Below are positions 25,873 to 34,325 of a DNA stretch of 64,000 nucleotides, one piece after another. Location: contig DASPIR010000034.1 in assembly GCA_035628995.1 (NCBI GenBank), forward strand, positions 186,001-250,000. The letters are read 5' to 3'. This DNA comes from Clostridia bacterium. Lineage in GTDB: Bacteria; Bacillota; Clostridia; Lutisporales; Lutisporaceae. The notes under the pieces are model-generated. The model ran no database searches. It saw nothing but the letters and a program-made list of their open reading frames with translations, and was not told where the DNA came from. The translations under genes and the position numbers were made by a program. The stretch's first letter is position 1. Each line of letters begins with the position of its first letter.

Positions 25873-26877
25873 CTATATAAAGTATCTATTCTCCATCATA
25901 CCCAGGTAGTCCAGGCTAAGGTAGTCTTTTATTTTTTTAAAAGTATCATCATTTTTTATCAGCTTATCTTTACTGCTATACTGCACCCACGCCATTGAAC
26001 ACCACGTAATGCCGCGCAGACAGTTAAAAGGCAGATATAATTGCACTTTGTCAAGCAGCTCGTTAAACCGGTCAGCTTCACCAGTCTTTTCAGCATATTT
26101 CTTCAGAAACTCTGACTGTTGTTCATTAGTAAGTATTATATCTGTCTTCCAAAAAGTAGTCGTTGGAGCAAGAAAGTGTGCCAAATCCTGTGCAGCCTCC
26201 CCAAGTATCGACTTTTCCCAATCAATTAAGCAGCATTTCTCCATATCATCATTAATTATGAAATTTCCCGAATTCACTTCTGTATTTATTATGCAGAGCT
26301 TCTTATCCCTGCCCTCCGCCTTGGAGAGTTTGCTTTCAATAATATGAATCAGCCTGCTAATTATGTTTTTTACTTCTTTATCAGCTGTAGAAGAATTTAT
26401 GTACACTTCTGCCATGGTTTTGCATTCGTCCAGCATCGCCCCCAATGGATTGGATGGTTTGACCAGGAATTCTGCATTTTCAATGCTGCATTTATGTATA
26501 TCTGCAAAAATTGAGGCTGCCTTGGCCATATCCACATTATAGTCTAATGCGCGTCCTTGCAGGTACTGCATTACAAGCACTCCGAAGGGCAGCATGTCCT
26601 TGGCATCGTCCAGATAGTAGGCCTTTGGCGTTCGCTGAGTCCTCTCCAGTGCTTTTAATGCCTTATATTCATACTCTATCTGGTTTTTCAACTTCATCTG
26701 GCTTGCTGTGTTTACTCGGAATACAAACTTGTCTCCCGAATCAGGGTGATCAAATGTGTAATTAATGTTATACTCTCCTCTGGCCAGGGGTTCGAGTACC
26801 AATCCCATATTGCTTTTTATATTCATCCCTGCCTTGAACCGGTCACTGTTCACATATTTATTCAGCGTTATTTCCAT
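25873..26877 (-). CDS. Aminoglycoside phosphotransferase/choline kinase-fold protein with altered catalytic loop
   Basis: About 334 residues of APH-type kinase fold: LEPLARGEYNINYTF (nucleotide loop), VFRVN, PFGVLVMQYLQGRALD, and IDWEKSILGEAAQDLAHFL (metal-binding Asp). The catalytic loop normally reads HxDxxxxN; here it is NTEVNSGN, so His is Asn and the catalytic Asp is Glu. It may be a divergent small-molecule kinase or have lost catalysis. It overlaps the preceding gene by 20 bases, confirming tight coupling in the operon. The exact start is uncertain; a longer frame reaches 26925. Confidence 0.75.
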   Translation of the reverse strand: MEITLNKYVNSDRFKAGMNIKSNMGLVLEPLARGEYNINYTFDHPDSGDKFVFRVNTASQMKLKNQIEYEYKALKALERTQRTPKAYYLDDAKDMLPFGVLVMQYLQGRALDYNVDMAKAASIFADIHKCSIENAEFLVKPSNPLGAMLDECKTMAEVYINSSTADKEVKNIISRLIHIIESKLSKAEGRDKKLCIINTEVNSGNFIINDDMEKCCLIDWEKSILGEAAQDLAHFLAPTTTFWKTDIILTNEQQSEFLKKYAEKTGEADRFNELLDKVQLYLPFNCLRGITWCSMAWVQYSSKDKLIKNDDTFKKIKDYLSLDYLGMMENRYFI

Positions 26878-27568
26878 ATGCTTTATATTCTCCTTCAGCC
26901 TCACACTCCAGCAATCCTGCCTCAATCAGAAACATCCTGGTGTAATTTGGTATCTGACTGAACTTTATTTCATTCATATCAATCATAAACTGCAGATCTT
27001 TAAAAGTATCAATGTCGTACCATTCCTTTATAAGTGAATAACTCACACCCAAAGTCCTAATGTGCTGCAGGGTGTTTTCAAACACAGATTTTACACCATA
27101 GAAAGTATTATCAAATACTTCATTATAGGCTTTTGTCATGCCAATCAGGTAATATCCCCCATCAAGCGTAGGTCCTATTACTATTTCATTGTCATCCAGC
27201 AGCTTTAGAGCAGTGTTGAGCATTTCTTCCGATACCGTAGGAATATCGGTTCCAATAAGCAGACACTTGTCATAGCCCTCACTCAAACACTCCTTGATAG
27301 CCTGATGCATTCTATTCCCCAAGCCCCCATCGCACTGCGGTCTTAGTAGAGCTTCACTGCCTAAAATTGCACTAAGCTTATACCTATATTTTTCTGGTGT
27401 AAAGTATACAAATACATCTGCATCAACTAATGCAGCAGTTTCATATATATCTTTTAAGAAGCACGTATGCAGCTTAGCACATTGCTCCGGCGTGAAATGA
27501 GTCTCCAGCCGTGTTTTAGTTTTGCCAGGCAACGGTACTCTTGTCATCAGTATTAGTGCACTTTTCAT
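26858..27568 (-). CDS. TIGR04282/DUF2064 family GT-A glycosyltransferase-like protein
   Basis: A 236-residue nucleotide-sugar transferase-like protein. The opening MKSALILMTRVPLPGKTKTRL, LIGTDIPTVS (the DxD-like acidic site) and GPTLDGGYYLIGM define the family. It is named after arsenosugar gene clusters, but no ArsM/ArsS-like gene is in this window, so arsenic is not implied. It is 3 bases downstream of the second glycosyltransferase, with GAGGT before ATG. The substrate is unknown. Confidence 0.85.
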   Translation of the reverse strand: MKSALILMTRVPLPGKTKTRLETHFTPEQCAKLHTCFLKDIYETAALVDADVFVYFTPEKYRYKLSAILGSEALLRPQCDGGLGNRMHQAIKECLSEGYDKCLLIGTDIPTVSEEMLNTALKLLDDNEIVIGPTLDGGYYLIGMTKAYNEVFDNTFYGVKSVFENTLQHIRTLGVSYSLIKEWYDIDTFKDLQFMIDMNEIKFSQIPNYTRMFLIEAGLLECEAEGEYKAYGNNAE

Positions 27569-27571
27569 CAG

Positions 27572-28246
27572 TTACCTCACGTCCTTGTATATCTGGTATA
27601 ATTCCTCTGGGCTTTTACCTAACCAATACAGTATTTTCATTCTATGCATAAAGAGAATAGTACGCAAGATACCCTTCTTCTCAAACCTTCTTGCCGACGT
27701 CACAATAGTATTCTTCAGCAGTTTTATCTTGACCGCCTTCCTCAGCCTATTGGAAAACTCCATATCTTCCATAATCGGAATATAGAGAAATCCACCCGTG
27801 CTGTGAAATATATCCTTTCTTACGAACATGCCCTGATCACCGAAAATAATGCCAAAAAGCTTTACTCTAAGGTTCGACAAATATGCAATAATTGAAAGCA
27901 GCCATTGCTTCTTGTCAAATTTCATAGTGAAGCAACCAGCCGCAAATCCTGATGCTATAGCTTCCTGTACACTCTTTAATGCATTCCTTTCCAGAATGCT
28001 GTCACAGTGTAAAAACAGCAGCACATCACCAGTCGCGTGCTCTGCACCCTTATTCATCTGTATGCCTCTGCCTATGTCTGAACTGATTGCAATATAGTTC
28101 GACGGTATCAGCTCTTGTGTGCCATCCTTGCTTCCACCGTCTACAAATATTACTTCCTTGTCTCCCTTAAGCTCTTTCAACATCTCCACCAGCTTGCATA
28201 TGCTTTTTGACTCATTTAAAATTGGGATTATTATTGAAGTCTTCAT
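27572..28246 (-). CDS. TIGR04283 family glycosyltransferase (GT2)
   Basis: A 224-residue family-2 glycosyltransferase: KTSIIIPILNESKSI, VDGGSKDGT, the acidic motif in FLHCDSIL, and GDQGMFVRKDIF. There is no long membrane anchor. TIGR04283 and TIGR04282 genes are commonly paired, here adjacent. The ATG follows immediately on the stop of the ABC ATPase gene, with GGGGGA as ribosome site inside that gene's last codons, so translation is coupled to the transporter. Confidence 0.88.
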   Translation of the reverse strand: MKTSIIIPILNESKSICKLVEMLKELKGDKEVIFVDGGSKDGTQELIPSNYIAISSDIGRGIQMNKGAEHATGDVLLFLHCDSILERNALKSVQEAIASGFAAGCFTMKFDKKQWLLSIIAYLSNLRVKLFGIIFGDQGMFVRKDIFHSTGGFLYIPIMEDMEFSNRLRKAVKIKLLKNTIVTSARRFEKKGILRTILFMHRMKILYWLGKSPEELYQIYKDVR

Positions 28247-29272
28247 TTATTCCCCCGACATTATGCATTCAACAGGAATGTTTATAAAAACCTCCTGCCC
28301 AATGTTATATTCGCTATTCCCACTCAGAGCAAGTATATTGAGAGGTGTGCCATTAACCAGAACCGAATAATTCATTTTTTCTCCCATGAAAAACTTGCTC
28401 TGGATTACCCCCTTAATATAATCAACTGCAGCAATGCTGCTTACACCAATTGATTCAGGCCTCACTGCATATATAATATTCTTATCTATACCTTCATCCG
28501 AAAATTCCAAACCAATCTGAGAATAAAACCTGCCACTCCTTCTATACCCTTCAATTAAGTTCAAATCTCCCATAAATCTTGCTACGAATAGGTCCGCTGG
28601 TGATTTGTAAACCTCAGCCGGTGTGCCGCACTGTGCCGCAGTGCCATCGTGCAAAACCAATATATTGTCCGAAAGCTGCATTGCCTCTTTTCTATCATGT
28701 GTGACCATAATTGTAGTCATTTCAATTTGTTTCTGCAGTCTTTTAATGAATTCACACATTTCGCTTCTCAGATTTGTATCCAAATTGGAAAAGGGTTCAT
28801 CCATGAGAATTGCTTTAGGTTCAGCCACAAGTGCCCTTGCAATTGCCACCCTTTGCTTTTGGCCCCCTGAGAGTTCATGGGGATATTTGTCCCCCATCCC
28901 GCTGAGCTGAACCAACTCAAGGTATTCCAATGCAATACTTCTTTTTTTCTTTTCCTCCATACCCTTCATCTTAAGGCTGAACTCCACATTGTCCCTGGCA
29001 TTCAGATGAGGAAACAGCAAATAGTCCTGAAAAACCATAGCTATGCTGCGCTTCTGAGTCAGTGTATTTGAAATATCGCATTGTTCCAACGTAATCTTGC
29101 CACTATCCTGTTTTATAAGACCTGCAATTATCTTTAGCAAAGTAGTCTTTCCGCAGCCTGATTCCCCCAGAATGCTTAGAAACTCCCCTTTATTAACCTG
29201 AAAGCTTATCTTGTCCAGTATTTTTTTGTTATTATAGCTTTTTTCAATTGCTTCAACGGCTAAATAATACAT
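28247..29272 (-). CDS. ABC transporter ATP-binding protein (YnjD-like)
   Basis: About 341 residues. Walker A GESGCGKTT, signature LSGGQKQR, Walker B AILMDEPFSNLD and switch HDRKEAMQ are intact. The C-terminal 110 or so residues form a TOBE/OB-type domain, as in PotA/FbpC-type ATPases. It powers the two permeases encoded just upstream. The ATG with AGGTGAG is chosen; an in-frame GTG three codons earlier overlaps the site. Confidence 0.92.
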   Translation of the reverse strand: MYYLAVEAIEKSYNNKKILDKISFQVNKGEFLSILGESGCGKTTLLKIIAGLIKQDSGKITLEQCDISNTLTQKRSIAMVFQDYLLFPHLNARDNVEFSLKMKGMEEKKKRSIALEYLELVQLSGMGDKYPHELSGGQKQRVAIARALVAEPKAILMDEPFSNLDTNLRSEMCEFIKRLQKQIEMTTIMVTHDRKEAMQLSDNILVLHDGTAAQCGTPAEVYKSPADLFVARFMGDLNLIEGYRRSGRFYSQIGLEFSDEGIDKNIIYAVRPESIGVSSIAAVDYIKGVIQSKFFMGEKMNYSVLVNGTPLNILALSGNSEYNIGQEVFINIPVECIMSGE

Positions 29273-29281
29273 ATTTCTCAC

Positions 29282-30067
29282 CTACAAATTTATATAATAA
29301 TCATTTTTGTTATTTCCGCTCAAATATCTTTCTATTAAAAACGTTGCAATCATTGCTGTTAAGATAAAAACCATACTGTATACCGAAACCTCAGACCTGT
29401 TCCCGCTTTGCATAACCGGAAACAAGAGTATCGGAAGAGTCTTTATCGTACCTCCCCCAATTAGAAAAGTCAGCAGGTACTGGCTGAAGGATACAATAAA
29501 TACAAGCACAGCAGATAAAGACAACGCCGGTTTCATATTTGGCAAATATATATGCAATATAACATCAAAGGTGTTTGCCCCGAGTATCTTTGCCTGCTCA
29601 CCCAGCCCCCTGCCCAGAAGATCAAAATTGGAGGTAAGTATTTTAATTGCATAAGGCACAGTAGGTATCAGCTGACACAATACAACCCCAATAAAGGTAT
29701 CAGTGAGTCCCCATTTGAGATAGACAAGATGAAGCCCTATCGAAATGCTTATGGAAGGGATTATTAGCGGCATAAGGAGCATTATCCAAATAAAAGTTCT
29801 TCCCTTAAAAGCATATTGTGATATAGCAAATGCAGCAGGCAGGCTGACAGCCATTGCTAAAAGCGTTACTGAAATAGAAATACCCAAGCTGATTGCCAGT
29901 GAAAGAATAAATTCCTTTTGCCCCAATATCTGCTGCCAAGTATTCAACGAAAGCTGCTGGGGTAAAATATTAGGCCACTGAAGCCTTTGAGTCAGAGACC
30001 ATAAAAACAAGAATATCAACGGGATTGTTATGCATGCTCCCATAATAAACAATATTGTCTTTTTCAT
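29282..30067 (-). CDS. ABC transporter permease, second half of a YnjC-type importer
   Basis: A 261-residue binding-protein-dependent permease with six predicted helices. The EAA loop lies near GEQAKILGANTFDVILHIYLPNMKPAL. E. coli YnjC is a single chain of about twice this size with two permease halves; here they are separate genes (this and the one at 30086). GGAGCG precedes the ATG. Confidence 0.9.
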   Translation of the reverse strand: MKKTILFIMGACITIPLIFLFLWSLTQRLQWPNILPQQLSLNTWQQILGQKEFILSLAISLGISISVTLLAMAVSLPAAFAISQYAFKGRTFIWIMLLMPLIIPSISISIGLHLVYLKWGLTDTFIGVVLCQLIPTVPYAIKILTSNFDLLGRGLGEQAKILGANTFDVILHIYLPNMKPALSLSAVLVFIVSFSQYLLTFLIGGGTIKTLPILLFPVMQSGNRSEVSVYSMVFILTAMIATFLIERYLSGNNKNDYYINL

Positions 30068-30085
30068 AACCGCTCCAATATGTAT

Positions 30086-30955
30086 TTAAATTATATTCTT
30101 CATATCAGCCATAGCTTTTACTGCTTTGCTGTATGCATATAAAGCCAATAAGCATATAACCGTTATAAGAATATTCACAGCCATCGTTTCCGGCCTATTC
30201 TTCAGATCTGGAGATAAATAACTTATATATCCCAGTACAGGCAATGCCTTTGGATATGATGGGCCAATCAGAAAAGGCACTTCAAATGCTCCAAAGTTAA
30301 AAGCGAATAGTATTGAGAAAGTAGATAGGATAGATGGCAAGGTAAGGGGCACAAGTACGTTCATAATATACTGCAGTTCGCTGGCGCCAAGATTGTAGGC
30401 TGAATCGTAAAACTTAGCGCCTATTGTTTTCATTGTTGCATATAGTACTAAAGCTGCGAAAGGAACTTCCTTCCACACATAAGTTATGATTATCCCCATG
30501 CCCATGCTGTCAAAGACCATTTGCGGAAATGCTTCCTGACCGTGCAGCAGTCCCATAGTCCCCATTACTCTTGACAGACCACCGCTCTGTGAAAACATGA
30601 GGAAAACTAAAAATGCCGCAGTGAAATGGGGTATGAGCAGAGGAAGTCTCACCAGCTTTTGCACCAGTGCCTCTTCCTTTGTCTTTGAAAGTGCGTAGGC
30701 AGCAATAAACCCAAGTATTATAGTTAACACTGTCGATATCACAGCTGTCTGCATACTGAAAATCAGCGAATCCAGAAAAGTCCTATCTTTCAATACAGAG
30801 AAAAAATATTTCAAAGTAATACTGTTCAATCCAAGGGCAGGAATATACCCAAGGCTTTGTACTACTAATATGAAAATTGAAAGCAGCATCGGCAGTACAA
30901 ACAACACCGCCAAAGGAGCCAATAAAATATACGGCATCAATTTATCTTTGAACAT
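30086..30955 (-). CDS. ABC transporter permease, first half of a YnjC-type importer
   Basis: About 289 residues with six membrane helices and the EAA loop YDSAYNLGASELQYIMNVLVPLTLPSIL. It pairs with the next permease. The start is uncertain. ATG at 30955 (MFKDKLMPY) begins just before the first helix, with GGGGAG further upstream than usual. A longer frame from 30994 overlaps the end of the binding-protein gene and has a poorer site. Confidence 0.88.
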   Translation of the reverse strand: MFKDKLMPYILLAPLAVLFVLPMLLSIFILVVQSLGYIPALGLNSITLKYFFSVLKDRTFLDSLIFSMQTAVISTVLTIILGFIAAYALSKTKEEALVQKLVRLPLLIPHFTAAFLVFLMFSQSGGLSRVMGTMGLLHGQEAFPQMVFDSMGMGIIITYVWKEVPFAALVLYATMKTIGAKFYDSAYNLGASELQYIMNVLVPLTLPSILSTFSILFAFNFGAFEVPFLIGPSYPKALPVLGYISYLSPDLKNRPETMAVNILITVICLLALYAYSKAVKAMADMKNII

Positions 30956-30960
30956 ATAGG

Positions 30961-32205
30961 TTATTTCTTCTCCCCTGCAATATTTTTCATCCATAACTCT
31001 TCTATCTCAGGCACATGCTTTGAAGGAATCTCTGGCGCCCTGTGTTCTGCAAGCTCCTGCTGATCCATAGCCGCACTTCCCAGATCAAGTTCTGAGAGCT
31101 TTGCTTTTTCATCTTTGCTTAGACTTGTGGGGTCAAAGACCGGCAAATCGCCCCAGTTCTGAGGCTCCAACTTGGATAGCTGTGCATCGAAGCTTTCAAG
31201 AAAATTCGCGACAACCAAAGCACCAGCCTTATTTCCGGCATTTTGTGGTACTGCTAAAAAGTGTGTATTGCTTATAGTTCCTTCTTCCAGCACAAAGGTT
31301 TTTGTATCTTTGGGGAATACTCCCTCTATAACATCTCCAGAAGGCTTTAAAGGCATATATGTCATCGTCATCAAGACTTCACCATCAGCAAACATGCTGT
31401 CCAACTGGCCAATAGTCGAGGGGTAGGTATTACCCTCTCTCCACAAATACGGTTTGACGCTATTTAGAAAATCCCATGCAGGCTGCAGGCTGCCTTTGAT
31501 TTCCTTGTCGTCTATGCTCATATATTGCTGATACCCGCCAGTTGTCATGTACATAATATTTCTTACAAAAGCACTTCCGGTGAAATCCGGCGGAGCAGGG
31601 TAGGTAAACTTGCCCGGGTTCTGTTTTACAAACTCCACCAGCTCATTCAGATTCTTAGGTGGATTTTTCACCTTGCCGCTGTCATACACCAATACCAGCT
31701 GCGCCCTTCCATAAGGCACCTCATAACCCTCTGTAGGATAGCCGAAATCCAAAGTGTTGTCTGGTGTATTTGGATTTACATATTTATTGAAATTAGGAAG
31801 CTTTGTGGCAAAAGGTCCATACAACATTCCATTTTCCTTTGCTGCATAGAAGTTTTCCCCATTTATCCAAAGCAAATCTATGCTTCCTTTTTCCTTGCCG
31901 GCCTGCTTCTCGCTTGCCAGCTTGTTCATGAAATCTTCTGCATTCATCGGAACTCTATTGATTTTAATCCCGTAATTTCTTTCTACGTTTTCAGCAGCAT
32001 AGCTATCTATCCAGTTATTTATTCTTGTGTCTCCGCCCCACATATAGAAGTTCACAGCAGTACCCTCAGCAGCTTTGGTTATTTCATCCCAAGACATATC
32101 GTCCAGATCTGCTGAACCAACATTTGTCTTATTAGAACAACCAGCTGTGCTAAATAAAGAAAGTAATGCGATAATTGCCATATATAGTATAATACTCTTT
32201 TTCAT
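30961..32205 (-). CDS. YnjB-type extracellular solute-binding lipoprotein
   Basis: A 414-residue periplasmic-binding-protein homologue with a signal peptide and a Cys after STAG (residue 23), suggesting lipid anchoring, though the lipobox lacks the usual Leu. The sequence SWDEITKAAEGTAVNFYMWGGDTRINNW and DLLWINGENFYAAKENG closely follows E. coli YnjB. The ligand of YnjB is not known to me. It lies ahead of two permeases and the ATPase, completing the importer. Confidence 0.9.
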   Translation of the reverse strand: MKKSIILYMAIIALLSLFSTAGCSNKTNVGSADLDDMSWDEITKAAEGTAVNFYMWGGDTRINNWIDSYAAENVERNYGIKINRVPMNAEDFMNKLASEKQAGKEKGSIDLLWINGENFYAAKENGMLYGPFATKLPNFNKYVNPNTPDNTLDFGYPTEGYEVPYGRAQLVLVYDSGKVKNPPKNLNELVEFVKQNPGKFTYPAPPDFTGSAFVRNIMYMTTGGYQQYMSIDDKEIKGSLQPAWDFLNSVKPYLWREGNTYPSTIGQLDSMFADGEVLMTMTYMPLKPSGDVIEGVFPKDTKTFVLEEGTISNTHFLAVPQNAGNKAGALVVANFLESFDAQLSKLEPQNWGDLPVFDPTSLSKDEKAKLSELDLGSAAMDQQELAEHRAPEIPSKHVPEIEELWMKNIAGEKK

Positions 32206-32217
32206 CTAATACCCCCA

Positions 32218-32634
32218 CTAACTGGTCTTCTTTTGCCTCTCATTCAGAGCCAAGGCAACAGTTCCCAATAGTAAAACGGTCACAATGATTGCATTTATTA
32301 TAGAAAAGCTGATCCCCGTTGCCTTTATACCTTCCCTCACAATAGCGGCAGGTACAATTGCAAGCCGGTCAAAACCTAGAACTATAAATGCTGCAATTGA
32401 ACACACAATTAAATTGACCACCGTAGATTTGAGATTTAGCCTATCTACAAACTTATATTCATGCCTTAAAGCCCCGATTACTAAAACTAAAAGAAACACT
32501 AAAGCCATGAGCAGCGGTATTATATACCCGATATTCATCCTCATTTCCAGCCAGGTGTTTTGAAATGCCATCACTGCTGCAAGCATCCCCCATATAAAAC
32601 TGTTATAAAGCAGCTTCACAATCCTCATCAACAA
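32218..32634 (-). CDS. Small four-helix membrane protein in the Ydj/Ynj operon
   Basis: A 138-residue protein with four hydrophobic segments (about 10-26, 36-52, 70-86, 110-128) and a basic C-terminus (NERQKKTS). I do not recognise the family. It lies between the YdjY-like lipoprotein and the YnjB-like binding protein, 12 bases from the latter, so it probably belongs to the same transport or redox system. Confidence 0.7.
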   Translation of the reverse strand: MLMRIVKLLYNSFIWGMLAAVMAFQNTWLEMRMNIGYIIPLLMALVFLLVLVIGALRHEYKFVDRLNLKSTVVNLIVCSIAAFIVLGFDRLAIVPAAIVREGIKATGISFSIINAIIVTVLLLGTVALALNERQKKTS

Positions 32635-32723
32635 CTTGATAAGCCTCCCAGTAAAATCAATATAGGTACGAGATTTACTCCCGCACCTGATGCTTTTTAG
32701 CGCTGAAAATTCCAGTCTTCCGA

Positions 32724-33353
32724 TTACTCGGCCAATCTGAAAATAACTGTAACTGTTGTTCCATCCTTCGGCAATACATCTTTGTTGCTTGTGAACTTCA
32801 CTGTATCTGACTCGCCGAATGCATAGCTTGAGTTACTTGTTATACCCACTGGGCAGCTGTCAAGACATAAGATGCAGCCGGTGTTTTTAGACTTTGCATT
32901 TTCGATGTTTCCGCCAAATCTGATATCCATTGGTCTTGGGTCACTGGAAATAATAATATCATTGAAAGGAATCTCCTTGCCAAGGCCTTCCCAAGTAACA
33001 AATACATTAAGCTTTGTTCCTTCGATTTTTACGCCCTTTCCTTTGTCATCCAATTTAACGTTATTTGCGCCCTTAGCTCCAATAGATGCCAATGCATCAT
33101 TGAAATCCTTTTCACTTCCTATTGCTCTCAATACTGACTTCTCACCATTTGAACCATCCTTGAACACTACTCCGTGCCTGGTTGCTTCTGTAAAATACTT
33201 TCCATTAACTGTTGTCAGAAGGCTAACTTCCTTCTTGTCCTTATCTACAACCATTGCCTCGCTGCTTGCGGGTGCTGCCGGCTTTCCAGTACAACCCGCT
33301 ACCAGAGCTAACACTAATAAAATACATAAAGAAATTGATAATACCTTTTTCAT
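32724..33353 (-). CDS. YdjY-domain lipoprotein
   Basis: A 209-residue lipoprotein with perfect lipobox LVAGC (Cys20). The domain carries VNGKYFTEATRHGVVFKDG, DIRFGGNIENAK and the cysteine segment TGCILCLDSCPVGITSNSSY (CxxCxxxC), all hallmarks of YdjY, annotated in E. coli as possibly iron-sulfur. It lies in the same operon as TVP38 and YnjB homologues, as in E. coli. The Cys cluster outside the membrane could bind metal or form disulfides. Confidence 0.88.
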   Translation of the reverse strand: MKKVLSISLCILLVLALVAGCTGKPAAPASSEAMVVDKDKKEVSLLTTVNGKYFTEATRHGVVFKDGSNGEKSVLRAIGSEKDFNDALASIGAKGANNVKLDDKGKGVKIEGTKLNVFVTWEGLGKEIPFNDIIISSDPRPMDIRFGGNIENAKSKNTGCILCLDSCPVGITSNSSYAFGESDTVKFTSNKDVLPKDGTTVTVIFRLAE

Positions 33354-33424
33354 TTTTGTTTCTCCCCCTTGCTCTTGTTGTTTAATATTGCAATAAATGC
33401 TGCTTTACCAGCATTTACAACATA

Positions 33425-34120
33425 CTATAATAAAACGTTTTCATTAGGCTCTACATTTGCCTCATTAATGGCCTTTCCCTGTATACCTCGAAGTGTGATC
33501 TTTTTCTTTGCATAGTAGGATATTATAGACAGCGCAAGCAATGCGAAGATTGAACAAATGAATTTCCATGAGTAAATGTCAACTGCCTTATCTCCCAGAT
33601 TCGTATATACCAAAACCCCGGGGATGATACCCAAAACTGTAGCTGTTATAAAATCTCTATATCTTATCTTTGACAATCCTGCACCATAGCTAATAATATC
33701 AAAAGGTATCAACGGTATGAATCTTAAAACAAGTATAAGAAGAAAGCCCCGCTTTTCTACTCCGTCCTCAAACCATTGAGCTTTATGCTTTATCAGTCTT
33801 TCAACCACATCTCTGCCAAAGTTCCTTGAAATGTAAAAGGATAACGTACCTCCAAATGCTGCGCCAATTATCGTATATATCGTACCCCAATACAGACCGA
33901 ATACCACTCCCCCTGCTATTGCCAGTATGGAGTCAGGAAACAGTGTTAATGGAATCAACGTAAACATAAGAATATATATGACAGATGCAAACACCCCAAA
34001 TGAGAGAATGTAACTTTTTACACCTTCCAATGTAGTATTTTTATATAACCCACATATATTGCAGAGTAATAGTAATGCAGCCAGAACCAAAAATATAATA
34101 ATTAGCTTCTTATTTTTCAT
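33425..34120 (-). CDS. TVP38/TMEM64 (DedA-superfamily) membrane protein, YdjX/YdjZ-like
   Basis: About 231 residues with the VTT-domain pattern: LFPDSILAIAGGVVFGLYWG, IGAAFGGTLSFYISRNFGR and LRFIPLIPFDIISYGAGLS. Members sit in the inner membrane and some act in lipid or undecaprenyl-phosphate scrambling. E. coli has two such genes (ydjX, ydjZ) flanking ydjY; here the second is divergent at 34326. The start at MKNKK is chosen because the upstream longer frame lacks a ribosome site. Confidence 0.88.
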   Translation of the reverse strand: MKNKKLIIIFLVLAALLLLCNICGLYKNTTLEGVKSYILSFGVFASVIYILMFTLIPLTLFPDSILAIAGGVVFGLYWGTIYTIIGAAFGGTLSFYISRNFGRDVVERLIKHKAQWFEDGVEKRGFLLILVLRFIPLIPFDIISYGAGLSKIRYRDFITATVLGIIPGVLVYTNLGDKAVDIYSWKFICSIFALLALSIISYYAKKKITLRGIQGKAINEANVEPNENVLL

Positions 34121-34270
34121 ACCATCACTTCTCGCAATTACTAGTCTGCTAAACATAAACAGCCATTAATAAGATATCATAAAACAAATGTTCAAAGTAC
34201 ACATATAGATATTTATTATCTTCCGCTATGTCTTCATTGATTTTATCTATTCGAAGCATGTGCCGTAATA

Positions 34271-34279
34271 TGCTATAAT
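34271..34279 (+). promoter_or_regulatory. Probable extended -10 promoter of the divergent TVP38 gene
   Basis: TGCTATAAT fits an extended -10 (TGnTATAAT) about 45 bases before the GGGGG site of the gene starting at 34326. No good -35 is seen. It lies in the 205-base divergent gap between the two TVP38 genes. Confidence 0.45.
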
Positions 34280-34325
34280 TGCAGCGTTGTATTATATAAT
34301 ACTATGTAGGGGGTATGATTGTCTT

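Noticed and set aside
26858-28246. Arsenosugar biosynthesis based on TIGR04282/TIGR04283 names
   Set aside because: No arsenic methyltransferase, ArsS-like radical SAM enzyme or ars regulator is present; the names come from other contexts.
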